Assembly (NCBI RefSeq): GCF_014652275.1
Contig: NZ_BMYM01000001.1
Span: 1,612,001-1,676,000, forward strand
Source of the DNA: Parahalioglobus pacificus
Lineage (GTDB): Bacteria > Pseudomonadota > Gammaproteobacteria > Pseudomonadales > Halieaceae
Length of the DNA stretch: 64,000 nt
Direction: 5' to 3'
Every line of letters begins with the position of its first letter. Position 1 is the first letter of the stretch. Of this stretch, positions 1 to 8,825 are shown piece by piece. Made by a program: the position numbers and the translations under genes. The notes under the pieces are model-generated. The model was not told where the DNA came from, ran no database searches, and saw only the letters and a program-made list of their open reading frames with translations.

Positions 1-311
1 CCTTGAGAAACGCGAGCCCAAATGGGACTGAGCGTCGAGTGACGCCAGGTACGCTGGCGCACAAAGAGCGCTTTGAATATGGGCTCAGCCAGAGCCGTTT
101 TCGCCCAGCCCCAAACTATAAACAAGAATCATTATCAGGTAGACTCGCGCCCTTGGATTGACGAGCCCTCATGAGGCGCTCGTCATTGGTGCTACTGGCC
201 ATCACATGGCTGCTAGCCACCTTTTTTTACACAGCAGCGAACCCAAAGTAAGTAAGGCTTTCGCCTGCCGACTTCTACGCATTTTTCAAATTTTGAGGAC
301 TTATTGGACGC
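1..311. other. Gene-poor left edge with Fur-like box; possible 3' end of an upstream gene
   Basis: No gene can be assigned with confidence here. One plus-strand frame is open from the window edge (base 3) to a TGA at 159–161, about 52 codons. It could be the tail of an upstream gene, but I recognise no family in it and it contains the Fur-like box at 123–137, so chance is as likely. A 26-codon frame at 171–251 (starting MRRSSLVLLAITWLLATFFY) is hydrophobic like a signal or membrane segment, but has no clear ribosome-binding site and may be noise or a leader. The rest holds nothing I can name. Confidence 0.4.
123..137 (+). promoter_or_regulatory. Putative Fur box
   Basis: CAAGAATCATTATCA matches the 7-1-7 Fur consensus TGATAATnATTATCA at 11 of 14 informative positions, and its right half ATTATCA is perfect. 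It lies upstream of small membrane proteins and a PepSY protein, a gene set often seen in iron-uptake loci, so iron-dependent repression of this operon is plausible. That is inference; the left half-site is degenerate. Confidence 0.5.
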
Positions 312-557
312 ATGTTCAGTCTGTTAATCACGGTAGGTGCAGCAGCCTGCACGCATATCGGCTTGAGGCACGCTGCCGGACTCAAAAGGGCTGCTTTACT
401 GGCGCTTGTCTGCGTGCTGCTAACGATGGCATTCAGTGCCAGCACCATACCCGGTGGGTATTGGTCAGGTGTTTACACGCTACTGTCCGGTTATTTCCTG
501 GCATGCCTTATCACACCCTGGATTGAACTGCTGTGGACCAAGCACCGTGCTCGCTAG
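312..557 (+). CDS. Small membrane protein, DUF3325-like
   Basis: An 81-residue hydrophobic protein with two to three predicted membrane segments (about residues 2–16, 25–42 and 49–69) and a basic C-terminus (KHRAR). In many proteobacteria a PepSY membrane protein is preceded by two such small proteins (DUF3325 and DUF3649) in iron-regulated operons, and size and position fit that arrangement. The family assignment rests on layout and a loose resemblance (short charged segment, then helices), not on a firm motif. Its stop overlaps the GTG start of the next gene, suggesting translational coupling. A Fur-like box lies 175 bases upstream. Confidence 0.55.
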   Translation: MFSLLITVGAAACTHIGLRHAAGLKRAALLALVCVLLTMAFSASTIPGGYWSGVYTLLSGYFLACLITPWIELLWTKHRAR

Positions 558-810
558 GTCATTGGTGGCAACACTCTTGTCGATACCTGCAACGGTCGCC
601 GTCGTCGGCGCGCTATTGGTGATCGTTCCGGCATATAACTCGCTGATTATGTCGTTGCTGCTGATCGCGTTCCCGATCTGGGTGCTGATTGCTAGCGCCG
701 CCTTCATGATTCCAACACCGGCCCGCTCTGCGGCGGCCCTGATCACCGTTTCCCTAATAGGCTTCGGCGTCATTGCTTCCGTCAAATATCTGGGATGGAC
801 AACACTGTGA
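547..810 (+). CDS. Small membrane protein, DUF3649-like
   Basis: An 87-residue protein with three hydrophobic stretches, starting at a GTG that overlaps the stop of the preceding gene (GTGCTCGCTAG). An ATG lies further upstream in the same frame (436), but the peptide between is not hydrophobic and would overlap most of the previous gene, so the GTG is preferred. The pattern of helix, short loop ending in PARS, then helix resembles DUF3649 proteins found next to PepSY proteins in iron-acquisition operons. Function is unknown; a role with the downstream PepSY membrane protein is inferred from the operon. Confidence 0.55.
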   Translation: MLARSLVATLLSIPATVAVVGALLVIVPAYNSLIMSLLLIAFPIWVLIASAAFMIPTPARSAAALITVSLIGFGVIASVKYLGWTTL

Positions 811-2414
811 AAGCTTCGACAATAAAAACGTTTACTGATGTTCACACCTGGACGGGGCTTGGTGCCGGGCTCGCGCTTTTCATTGCTTTTTACGCAGGCG
901 CTATCACGGTATTCACCCATGAATTGGACGCTTGGGACAACTATGGGATCGCGCAATCAGAAGCTGGTGATATCAGGCAGGCCAATGAACTGCTTTCCGA
1001 AGTCATTGCTACACAACCCGTCGCTGGAGAGACCATCCGTCTGAACATCTCAAGTCCTGAGCATCCCGGGAATCACGTTATGTGGTTCGAACGGCTCGAG
1101 GATGGCGACTTCAAGCGGCACGACTTTCACCTCAATGAAGACGGTACGCTTGATACCTCCGGCAATACATCAGAGCTTGCGGGATTCATTTACGCCCTCC
1201 ACTACAACCTAGGGATACCCACTGACTGGGGCCTTTGGCTGCTTGGCGTCATCTGCTTCATTTACGGGATCGCTCTGGTCTCTGGCGTGGTGATTTTTAT
1301 ACCCAACTTCGTAAAAGACATCTTCGTCGTGCGTCCGGGCAAGAATAAGAAGCGCTTTTGGTTGGATACACATAACATTGTCGGCGTACTTTCACTGCCT
1401 TGGCATATCATGTTTGCCTGGAGCAGCGCACTTTTGGCGATTGCGATCTTTTTACTCGCACCGTTTCAACTCACCGTTTTCAAGGACGACATCACGAGCC
1501 GCCTCGCACCGGAGCTTGGGGTTGTTCAGGCGCCAGAACCAAGCGGAATACCCGGTGCTATGTTGACCGCCGGTGCGTTACTGGACATTGCCCGACTGGA
1601 AGTACCTGGACTGGAGCCCACGCAATTACGGGTCAGTAATGTGGGTGACAGCAATGCCACCGTACGCGTGATTGGCAAGACGCATTCAGAGCACATGGAG
1701 CCGTATGCAAATATCGTAATGATGGCGACGGACGGAAGGATTCTCTCAGTCAGCCAACCTGAAACCGCCTCTGCCGGCGCTACATTTTACAGAGGCCTGA
1801 TAGCGCTTCATTTTGCGAGCTTCGGGGGTTACCTCACCAAATGGCTGTACTTCATCCTCGGGCTCGCTGGAGCGTATCTATTCTACTCGGGTAATCTCCT
1901 TTGGGTAGAAAGTCGACGTAAGCGACGCTCGCAACAGCAGACACCCGCTTCGCTCTTCCTAGCCAGGCTGAATAGCGGCGTCTGCATTGGCTGCATGGCT
2001 GGAATCTCAGCAGCGTTCCTGGCAAGCCGCGGACTGGCCGACCTGGCAGACCGGGCCTACTTCATGAAGGGCGCATACTACGGCGTATTCTTCGCAGCGA
2101 TACTCTGGAGTTTCGTCAGACCTGTTGCCACCGGCACCCGAGAACTTCTGCAAGCTTGCGCATTACTCACAGCGGCCATTCCGATACTGGACATCGCGCT
2201 ACTCGATACCACGCCTTGGTCGGCAGCAGCTCAGGGGCACTACGAACTGCTGACTGTGGATCTGATGGCGATTGTCGCAGCTGCCTGTTTCTGGTTCATG
2301 GCAGCAAAACTAAACAAAAGAGCGATATCAGGTGACCCGAACAGCGTGTGGGCGGCACACCCAACGTCGCCACATGGCACTGAAGCCACCGTTGCTTCAG
2401 AGGGCACGCAATAG
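795..2414 (+). CDS. PepSY-associated TM helix domain protein (PiuB-like)
   Basis: A 539-residue inner-membrane protein. It opens with the typical segment DVHTWTGLGAGLALFIAFYA, followed by a periplasmic region, a helix pair near residues 140–170 (GLWLLGVICFIYGIALVSG), further helices near 200–225 and 345–370, and a C-terminal helical bundle. PepSY/PiuB proteins occur in siderophore loci and are thought to act as membrane ferric-siderophore reductases or helper proteins. It follows two small membrane proteins behind a Fur-like box, consistent with iron regulation. An alternative start is the GTG at 807, which forms a GTGA overlap with the upstream stop and has a better-spaced GGATGG upstream. 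Confidence 0.8.
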   Translation: MDNTVKASTIKTFTDVHTWTGLGAGLALFIAFYAGAITVFTHELDAWDNYGIAQSEAGDIRQANELLSEVIATQPVAGETIRLNISSPEHPGNHVMWFERLEDGDFKRHDFHLNEDGTLDTSGNTSELAGFIYALHYNLGIPTDWGLWLLGVICFIYGIALVSGVVIFIPNFVKDIFVVRPGKNKKRFWLDTHNIVGVLSLPWHIMFAWSSALLAIAIFLLAPFQLTVFKDDITSRLAPELGVVQAPEPSGIPGAMLTAGALLDIARLEVPGLEPTQLRVSNVGDSNATVRVIGKTHSEHMEPYANIVMMATDGRILSVSQPETASAGATFYRGLIALHFASFGGYLTKWLYFILGLAGAYLFYSGNLLWVESRRKRRSQQQTPASLFLARLNSGVCIGCMAGISAAFLASRGLADLADRAYFMKGAYYGVFFAAILWSFVRPVATGTRELLQACALLTAAIPILDIALLDTTPWSAAAQGHYELLTVDLMAIVAAACFWFMAAKLNKRAISGDPNSVWAAHPTSPHGTEATVASEGTQ

Positions 2415-2427
2415 CATCGAGCTCATA

Positions 2428-2452
2428 GAGCGGGCATCACTTCCCCCCGCTC
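2428..2452. terminator. Weak hairpin between convergent genes
   Basis: GAGCGGG and CCCGCTC form a 7-bp GC-rich stem with an 11-nt loop between the PepSY stop and the hydratase stop. There is no T tract, so this is at best a weak or factor-dependent terminator. Confidence 0.25.
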
Positions 2453-2460
2453 GCAAACAT

Positions 2461-3243
2461 CTATTGGTTGAACACGGGGCGGCGCTTTTCCATAAACGCC
2501 ATCATCCCTTCTCTGGCGTCTGCGGTGGCAAGATTTGCGGTCACGGCGACGGCTTCGTCGCTGAGTGATTGCGCCAGTGTGCGCTGCTCAAACCCAACGA
2601 TGACATCGAGCATGGACTTGACCGCCTGACGGGGCTGCGCGGCGATCTCCTCCCCAATCACTTGGGCGCGCTCCTTGATCGCATCAACCGCCACCAACTC
2701 ATTGACCAGGCCGATACGGTAAGCTTCCGCGCCGTCAATCTTGCGACCGCGTAGAATCATGTCCAGCGCATGGTCTCGACCCACCACCCGCGGTAAACGT
2801 GCTGAGCCACCCCAAGCGGGCACCGAGCCCAAATCCATTTCCGGCAATCCAATCTGCGCCCCATTATCTGCGGCAAGCCTGAAATGGCAGGCAAGAGGAA
2901 GCTCTAATCCACCCCCCAGACAATAACCGAACAGTGTGGCGATGGCAGGAGTACCGCCATTTTCAATCATGTCCAAAACGCGATGACGCTGGGTGAAAAA
3001 TGCTTCGGGGCTGCCGGCTCGCTTTACACCCTCCGGGATCTGCTTGAGGTTCATGCCCGCAGAGAAATGATCCAGGCCCTCACCGGTGAACACAATGGCA
3101 CGCACGTTATCGTCAGCAAGCACATCGGGCAGCTGCTCCTCGAGCCTGTCGATATAGTCGATAGTCATCAAGTTCCAGGGCGCAGCATTAATGCTGAAGG
3201 TGGCAACGTGATTGTTCACGCTGTAGAGGTAGGGGTCGGCCAT
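2461..3243 (-). CDS. Enoyl-CoA hydratase/isomerase family protein
   Basis: A crotonase-fold protein of about 260 residues. The oxyanion-hole motifs are visible: HFSAGMNLKQIPEG (first backbone NH) and ATLFGYCLGGGLELPLACHF (second), then GLPEMDLGSVPAWGGSARLPR, which carries the usual glutamate region. Crotonases hydrate or isomerise acyl-CoA thioesters; the exact substrate cannot be told. No dedicated β-oxidation partner lies beside it. The frame can be extended to 3300, but that start is a TTG without a ribosome-binding site; the ATG beginning MADPYLYSV is preferred (ATG at 3249 is also possible). It converges on the PepSY gene. Confidence 0.82.
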   Translation of the reverse strand: MADPYLYSVNNHVATFSINAAPWNLMTIDYIDRLEEQLPDVLADDNVRAIVFTGEGLDHFSAGMNLKQIPEGVKRAGSPEAFFTQRHRVLDMIENGGTPAIATLFGYCLGGGLELPLACHFRLAADNGAQIGLPEMDLGSVPAWGGSARLPRVVGRDHALDMILRGRKIDGAEAYRIGLVNELVAVDAIKERAQVIGEEIAAQPRQAVKSMLDVIVGFEQRTLAQSLSDEAVAVTANLATADAREGMMAFMEKRRPVFNQ

Positions 3244-3343
3244 GTGCATATCCAGGTTTCGGTGCGGGCCGCCTGATGCGGCAGCGCAGAACTCATTCAA
3301 TTGATGCGCGCTATCTAACCACAGACAGAGACGACTTGCTCAC

Positions 3344-3820
3344 CTAGTCGCCTTCGATCAGGTGCCCAAAGTGGTCGCGAACAAAACCGCGATAACTCAT
3401 GAATCGTGCGCGCTTGGCTTTCTCGGCAAGATCACGGGGCGCGACCGCTCCAAACTTCTTTTCGTAAACCTGCTCGGCCAGTGAAAACCAATCCGCATCA
3501 ACCGCCGACAATGCGGTCTCCAGTGCAGACTCAGAGATACCTCGCTGGCCCATTTCCTGGCGCAGACGCAAGGGGCCATAGCCGCGAGAGATGCGCTGGC
3601 GCACAAAACTTTCGGCAAACCGTGTATCGCTCTGCAGATTCTCATCAGCCAGCCGGGCTATTTCGTGTGCAACCAAGTCTCTGTCAGGGAAACGCCGACC
3701 TAACTTATCAATAAGCTCGCGCTGTGAATGCTCACGCCGCGCTAACAGGTTCATCGCCGCATAGCGCACATCAGCCGGATTGACCGGATCAGTGGCGCTC
3801 TCTTCGCGCGATTGACTCAT
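3344..3820 (-). CDS. recX: Regulatory protein RecX
   Basis: A 158-residue, helix-rich protein of typical RecX length. Family features include the N-terminal AAMNLLARREHSQREL repeat, a middle LADENLQSDTRFAESFVRQR segment, and GYGPLRLRQEMGQRGIS. RecX binds RecA filaments and limits recombinase and coprotease activity. It sits directly downstream of recA on the same strand, the usual arrangement, and would share the SOS promoter. Here the recA copy carries a lesion while recX looks intact, so its binding partner would be missing unless the recA lesion is an artefact. Confidence 0.92.
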   Translation of the reverse strand: MSQSREESATDPVNPADVRYAAMNLLARREHSQRELIDKLGRRFPDRDLVAHEIARLADENLQSDTRFAESFVRQRISRGYGPLRLRQEMGQRGISESALETALSAVDADWFSLAEQVYEKKFGAVAPRDLAEKAKRARFMSYRGFVRDHFGHLIEGD

Positions 3821-3918
3821 TGAATATGCCCACTGTGCTTATGCAATAACTTGCAACGCACCACGGAACAAGGAGGAATACCGAGCAATCCCGGCGGGAA
3901 ACGCATTGAAAAGTCGAC

Positions 3919-3932
3919 GCCGGGGCCCCGGC
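3919..3932. other. 14-bp GC palindrome between recA and recX
   Basis: GCCGGGGCCCCGGC is a perfect palindrome in the 206-base gap between recA and recX. In the direction of transcription it is followed by GTCGACTTTTC, a short T run. In E. coli a hairpin between recA and recX reduces recX expression; this could play that part, but a palindrome with no loop is a poor hairpin, so it is tentative. Confidence 0.25.
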
Positions 3933-4026
3933 AAGCCGGAAGGGAGTGGGATAAGTGGATCCCCGACGTCGAGTGGGAAGCGACAGGCACTAAACGTTGC
4001 CTGCCTGCATGCGGTTCAAGATTGGC

Positions 4027-5002
4027 TTACTCCTCAGCCACACCCTCATCGGACTCCGCTTCGGCCTCGGCCGCGGCGGTCGCCATTGTTTGCGCGCGGA
4101 TTGCTGATTCAATCTCATTAGCAACGGCGGGGTTGTCTTCAAGGAACTTGGAAGCATTCGCTTTGCCTTGGCCGATCTTGTCGCCCTTGTAGGCGTACCA
4201 GGCGCCAGACTTATCCACCAGGTTGAGCTTCACACCCCAGTCGATCACCTCGCCCATATGGTAGATACCCCTGCCATACATGATCTGGAATTCAGCCTGC
4301 CTGAAGGGTGGCGACACCTTGTTCTTTACGACCTTTACCCGGGTCTCGTTGCCTACGACCTCGTCGCCGTCCTTCACTGCACCAATTCGGCGAATGTCCA
4401 GACGCACAGAAGAGTAGAACTTCAGGGCAAATAAAGATCACCAGGCAGTTAGTCTGCTTGATCGCGCCGGTGAGCTTGCGCATTGCCTGGCTAAGCAAGC
4501 GGGCCTGAAGACCCACGTGGGAGTCACCCATTTCGCCTTCGATCTCAGCCTTGGGCGTCAGTGCGGCGACAGAGTCCACCACCAGCACATCAACAGCCCC
4601 TGAGCGCACAAGCATCTCGGCTACTTCCAACGCCTGCTCACCCGTATCAGGCTGGGACATGATCAGGTCGTCCATCTGTACGCCCAGTTTCTCGGCATAC
4701 ACCGGGTCCAGTGCGTGCTCGGCATCGATAAAAGCTGCCGTACCGCCCGCTTTCTGGGCCTCCGCAATCACCTGCAGGGTGAGTGTGGTCTTGCCGGATG
4801 ACTCAGGACCATAGATTTCGCAGATACGACCGCGTGGCAGGCCACCAATACCCAGTGCAATATCCAGGCCCAGCGAGCCAGTAGAGATAGCAGGAATCGC
4901 GACCTGCTCGCGGTCACCCATGCGCATGACTGTGCCCTTACCGAACTGGCGCTCAATCTGGCCTAACGCTGCATCCAGTGCTTTTTGCTTATTCGCGTCC
5001 AT
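4027..5002 (-). pseudogene. recA: recA with internal deletion and frameshift (loop L2 lost)
   Basis: Residues 1–191 are a normal RecA, including Walker A GPESSGKT (65–72), the Walker B strand [10 protein letters not shown], and the run up to CLVIFI. Reading then leaves frame at 4429/4430. The proper sequence resumes in another frame as [18 protein letters not shown] and continues intact to a normal acidic C-terminus. Compared with the conserved family sequence, 21 residues (E. coli 193–213, including Gln194 and the L2 DNA-binding loop) are absent; one extra T remains, implying a 62-base deletion. As written, translation yields a 236-residue product with an unrelated tail, and L2 loss should abolish recombination. 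An assembly error is a serious alternative, since RecA is nearly universal. The SOS box and ribosome-binding site (AAGGGGC) are intact. Confidence 0.85.
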
Positions 5003-5096
5003 AGTGCTGCCCCTTGTGCTCGCTATTGTTGGTTATTCAGCCGCCGAGAGTGTCTCAGTGACTTTGACACGGACTAAATTCTGCCCTGCCAAACTA

Positions 5097-5112
5097 CTGT
5101 ATATATACTCAG
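5097..5112 (-). promoter_or_regulatory. LexA (SOS) box upstream of recA
   Basis: CTGTATATATACTCAG on the plus strand reads CTGAGTATATATACAG on the recA strand. It matches CTGT-N8-ACAG with one mismatch and shares the AT-rich spacer of the E. coli recA box. It lies 94 bases upstream of the recA ATG and overlaps a TATATA that could serve as the −10 element, so LexA binding would block transcription. This places recA and probably recX in the SOS regulon. Confidence 0.8.
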
Positions 5113-5251
5113 TGTTACGATTTTGAAATGCAAGCCCCAGAAGCGAAGAAAAATGGTCAATGCCGGGCACACGCCTGAATAGGCGACAGGTGGTGCTAGC
5201 AACTGGGTGGGCGCTCGGACTTATGCAGGGGTGGGAGTGGACACGTCGAGC

Positions 5252-6274
5252 TTATAGCGCCTGTCCATCAGCGGCGACGGCATAGAGCAGACAATCAGAC
5301 AGCGCGATATCGGCCTTGTTGGTCACCATGAAGAATTTGCGGGGGCCCGCGGGGTACAGGCGGTTGCCTTCCTGACGGACAATTCTTGCCACCGCACACT
5401 GCCCAGTCATGTCCACCGCGGTGAACACCGACTGAAGATCACCGCTTATCCAACCCAGCGGTGTCTCCGCAGACACCGTGCCAAAATTGAGGCTCTCTAT
5501 ATCGGGTCGCAATGTCAGCTCAACGCCCTCCTGAGGCACTGCGGCGTAGGCGAGACGATTGCCGCTGCATATCTCAAGCCTGACGGGGTCATGCAGATGG
5601 GTGACCGCATTGGGCGCGCTGCCAGACAGCACCTGCTCAGCCATGAAGTAACGCTGCATGCCTGCAAATGCCAACTCATGGGCTGCCGCATCTTCGCGGC
5701 CCCCCACTTCAATAGTCACCGTCGGGTATTTGTCTTCACTAATGTCCATCAGCGCCCCCAACCCCAGGTTGGAGAGAATCAGGGTATCGGTGAACAGGGA
5801 AACAAGGGCGTCATGATGCCGGTCTTCAAACGTGCAAACGCCAAAGGCAGGGCCGGAGCCTGAGGTGTTGTGCATATCAACAACGGCCTCGGGATGATGC
5901 AAATCCAACAGTGCCAGAATCTCCTCAGCCAGCCGGCCCTGCTCATCGTCAAATGGCGGCTTGAAACAGCGATTCAAATCGCGAGCACCAGGCAACATCC
6001 GATGGGTGAAAGCAGGCTGACTTGCCGCCGCTTGCACTGATGCCACGATGCACACGACATTGACTGCCGGTTGATGCCCAGCACCAATCCAACGCATCAG
6101 GGCTAATGTGCCAGACGGCTCATTGCCATGCAGCAGGGTCACTAATGCCCGCGTGCGTGAAGTGTCCCTACCCTCAAAAAACAGGCAGGCCGGGCCGCCC
6201 AGAGTCTTCAGAAATTCAGCGGGTGTCTCGCCAAACTGTTCAGGCTGTGGGTTCTTGAAGAAATGAATTCGCAT
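5252..6274 (-). CDS. Succinylglutamate desuccinylase/aspartoacylase (M14) family protein
   Basis: A 340-residue protein of the AstE/AspA branch of zinc carboxypeptidases. Zinc ligands are recognisable in LLHGNEPSGT (His and Glu), followed by ARDLNRCF (substrate-binding Arg), VVDMHNTSGSGPAFGV (third zinc ligand His) and TIEVGG (likely catalytic Glu). Family members hydrolyse N-acyl amino acids. No arginine succinyltransferase genes are nearby, so it is probably not AstE itself. Its ATG overlaps the stop of the upstream GCS2-like ligase gene (TAATG), so the two are translationally coupled and likely act on related amides: one makes, the other cleaves. The substrate is unknown. Confidence 0.75.
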   Translation of the reverse strand: MRIHFFKNPQPEQFGETPAEFLKTLGGPACLFFEGRDTSRTRALVTLLHGNEPSGTLALMRWIGAGHQPAVNVVCIVASVQAAASQPAFTHRMLPGARDLNRCFKPPFDDEQGRLAEEILALLDLHHPEAVVDMHNTSGSGPAFGVCTFEDRHHDALVSLFTDTLILSNLGLGALMDISEDKYPTVTIEVGGREDAAAHELAFAGMQRYFMAEQVLSGSAPNAVTHLHDPVRLEICSGNRLAYAAVPQEGVELTLRPDIESLNFGTVSAETPLGWISGDLQSVFTAVDMTGQCAVARIVRQEGNRLYPAGPRKFFMVTNKADIALSDCLLYAVAADGQAL

Positions 6275-7699
6275 TACAGGGGCCAGGCATGCACAGGGCG
6301 GTTCTCGTTACTGTAACGCATGTAGTCTGCCAGCATGTGTCGCAGCGCTTCGCGCGCGTTGGTCTGCGCCTCGCGTCGCGCCACGCTGGCTAATTGCCAG
6401 TCTGCACCCGAGCGGCCTAGCGCCAGTCTCTGCTCGATTATCGCAAGGTAGCGGTCACTACTGCTGGCCGACATGCCGATCGCCAGAAGCCCTTCTCTGG
6501 CTATTGGAAGCACCTGCTCAAACACCTCTCGCACCGGTCGCTCGACACAGCCAAACTGTGACCGCCCCGGCCAGACTAGCCGGGCATCCAAACCGTACTG
6601 CGCCGCGCGGTAGAAATTGTACTCGGCAACATTGAAAGGAATCGCAGGCAGAAGCTCATCCACACGAGTGCGGAAGGCTTCAGTAAGGCCCAACATCAGC
6701 GCAGTATTGGCCATCATATCGACCGGACTTGGCCCCGCGGGTAAGGCGCGCATTTCTATACGCAGATGGCCCCCGGCCACAGGGTCATACACCGGACGGT
6801 TCCACAGCCATATGGTGCTCTGATGCAAACGCAGCTCGTCCAGTGCCGGCGCGGCGGAGGCATCATCGATGCTTTCGCTGCCGCACTGTGGCAGCAAGGG
6901 CGGGTACACTCTCACGGCCTCGCTGAACAATTCAAAGGCGCCATCGCGCACCCAGCCATGTCCGAAATTTACCCGCGCAGGCTCATTCCAGGCATACCTG
7001 TCGCGAACACGGGTATCTATTGACTGCTTAAACAGTGGGATGCGCGTCTCACGCCACAAGCGGTGGCCAAACAGCGTGGGCGAGTTAGCCGCCACTGCCA
7101 GCACCAGCGGTGTGACGAGCTGCACAGCATTGAAAGTGTTGGCGAATTGAGCGGGGCTGACGCGGTAATGCACCTTAAAAGACGTATTCGCACCTCCCAA
7201 CGCAATATCCGTCTGCGCCATGTGCAAGGGGTCCAGGCCATTGATATCTATCTCGAAGGCATCGCCGCGTCGCTTCACTAGCTGCGCCATCAGCGCAAGA
7301 TATCGCCGGCGCTCCGTGATGCTGTGAACGCCAAAATCTGAGGGGGACAGTGTGGGCAGAATACCAATCGCAACTGTGCTGCCGCCCATATCGCGGCCTA
7401 CCGCATCCACAGTGTGCACGGCGGACACCATTTCTGACTCCGAACAGGTTGTAGCGATTCAGCTCCAGTGTCAGCTGCGGGTCATGACAACGCTGGTGAA
7501 TCTCCTGGTTCAAAAACGCCGGCTGACCGGAATCGTCTACCAGGTACAACTCGAGCTCTGCCCCGAGAGACGGGGCGCCTTCACCGAAACCCGGCTGGCT
7601 CAGGACGCACTGCAACTGCGCGAGATTCTCAGACAGCTTTTGCTGAAAACTCGCGTAATCGGCGGGGCCAAAATCAGATTGTGTAAGCTCGATACCCAT
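6274..7699 (-). pseudogene. GCS2-family carboxylate-amine ligase, frameshifted with an internal deletion
   Basis: An 85-residue N-terminal part (MGIELTQSDFG… to ELNRYNL) and a 389-residue C-terminal part (SESEMVSAVHTVDAVG… to HAWPL) lie in different frames, meeting at 7444/7445. Family motifs are present on both sides: GAELELYLVD and the LNRYNL strand in the first, DMGGSTVAIGILPTL, DPLHMAQTDIALGGANTSFK and YNFYRAAQYGLDARLVWPGR in the second. Relatives normally continue NRYNLE(I/F)N with a further short stretch before the SESEM helix, so roughly 15–20 codons appear missing in addition to the frame change. GCS2 enzymes ligate glutamate or similar acids to amines using ATP. The lesion would inactivate the gene unless it is a sequencing or assembly error. 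It is coupled to the AstE-like gene. Confidence 0.75.
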
Positions 7700-7761
7700 A
7701 ACCCAGAGTATGCATCGCAACTACCGGCAGCGCATTGACCCAGATCGTATCAAGGCGACGT

Positions 7762-8778
7762 TCAACCCATCGGGTAAGGAATGCGCTTCGACACCTTGTA
7801 CAGGGCCTTCATGATCGCAGGTTCAAGGACCACATTCGCCGCCGCGAGAATATCGGGCATCTGCTCCGTGGTGGTCGCGCCCACAATCGTGGAGCCGACA
7901 AAATCATGCTGCTTGCTCCACGCGGTCGCCAAGGTGGTGAGCGACATACCTGCGTCAGCAGCGATCTGTGCGTATTCAGCAGTGGCTGCCACCGTGTTCG
8001 GATTTAGGAAGCGCTGCGCCATTTGCTGCTGACGTTTTTCACCCTGCATATACTGCGTGAAACGTGCCCCCTCGGGCATGGCGCCATCCTGGTATTTACC
8101 CGTCAGCACCCCGCCTGCCAGTGGTGAGTACGGCAGCAGACTGACGTCTTCCTGGCGGCAGGCTTGGGCCAGTTCGTCTTCGAAGCGGCGATTGTTGAGA
8201 CTGAAGTTATTCTGGATGGTGTCGAAACGCGCCAAACCGTGAACGTCAGACTGCCACAAGCTCTTGGTGAGCCCCCAGGTGGTTTCATTGCTGCAGCCAA
8301 GCACACGCACCTTGCCCGAGCGCACCAGTTCATCCAGCGCAGCCAGGGTTTCTTCCAATGGAAAATCAGCATCGGGCCAGTGGGTTTGGTAAAGGTCGAT
8401 GTAATCGGTGTCTAGGCGTTTGAGGCTGTCTTCCACCGCGCGCATGATGTGATGGCGATCCAGGCCTGTCTTGCCGCCCCTTAAGGGTGGGGTGATCCAG
8501 CCATGGCCGGGGCCCGCCACCTTGGTAGCAATAATCACATCGTCCCGATTTTTGGTCTTTAACCAGCGCCCAACAATTTCTTCGGTCACACCCACGTAGC
8601 TGGCATCGGGCGGCACGGGGTACATCTCCGCGGTATCGAAAAAATCGATGCCGGCGTCAAACGCCATATCCATGATATCGAAGGAGGTTTTCTCATCGGC
8701 CTGATTACCAAAGGTCATCGTGCCCATGCAGATATCCGAGACCACTAGCGAACTGCGGCCCAATCGATTGCGCTTCAT
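7762..8778 (-). CDS. Aldo/keto reductase (Tas-like)
   Basis: A 338-residue (β/α)8 oxidoreductase. The start [20 protein letters not shown] is typical of the Tas/YajO branch; the catalytic tetrad is present as Asp and Tyr in DFFDTAEMY, Lys in VIIATKV and His in [11 protein letters not shown]. The C-terminal SNETTWGLT and [13 protein letters not shown] segments bind NADP(H). It reduces aldehydes or ketones; the physiological substrate is not evident. A GGAG eight bases before the ATG supports the start. It is the last gene of the minus-strand run below fdsD and could help with reactive carbonyls, but that is inference from position only. Confidence 0.88.
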   Translation of the reverse strand: MKRNRLGRSSLVVSDICMGTMTFGNQADEKTSFDIMDMAFDAGIDFFDTAEMYPVPPDASYVGVTEEIVGRWLKTKNRDDVIIATKVAGPGHGWITPPLRGGKTGLDRHHIMRAVEDSLKRLDTDYIDLYQTHWPDADFPLEETLAALDELVRSGKVRVLGCSNETTWGLTKSLWQSDVHGLARFDTIQNNFSLNNRRFEDELAQACRQEDVSLLPYSPLAGGVLTGKYQDGAMPEGARFTQYMQGEKRQQQMAQRFLNPNTVAATAEYAQIAADAGMSLTTLATAWSKQHDFVGSTIVGATTTEQMPDILAAANVVLEPAIMKALYKVSKRIPYPMG

Positions 8779-8825
8779 CGTGTCACTCCGGGAAATTTAG
8801 ACCAGTGTAACCCAAGCAAAACGTC

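Noticed and set aside
158-526. A 122-residue plus-strand frame overlapping the small membrane genes
   Set aside because: Its composition is not protein-like (many Cys, His and Arg) and it overlaps the better-supported hydrophobic frames at 312 and 547.
4292-4429. The frame continuing after recA position 191 as an alternative natural C-terminus
   Set aside because: The tail is unlike any RecA, while the true RecA C-terminus continues in another frame right at the junction.
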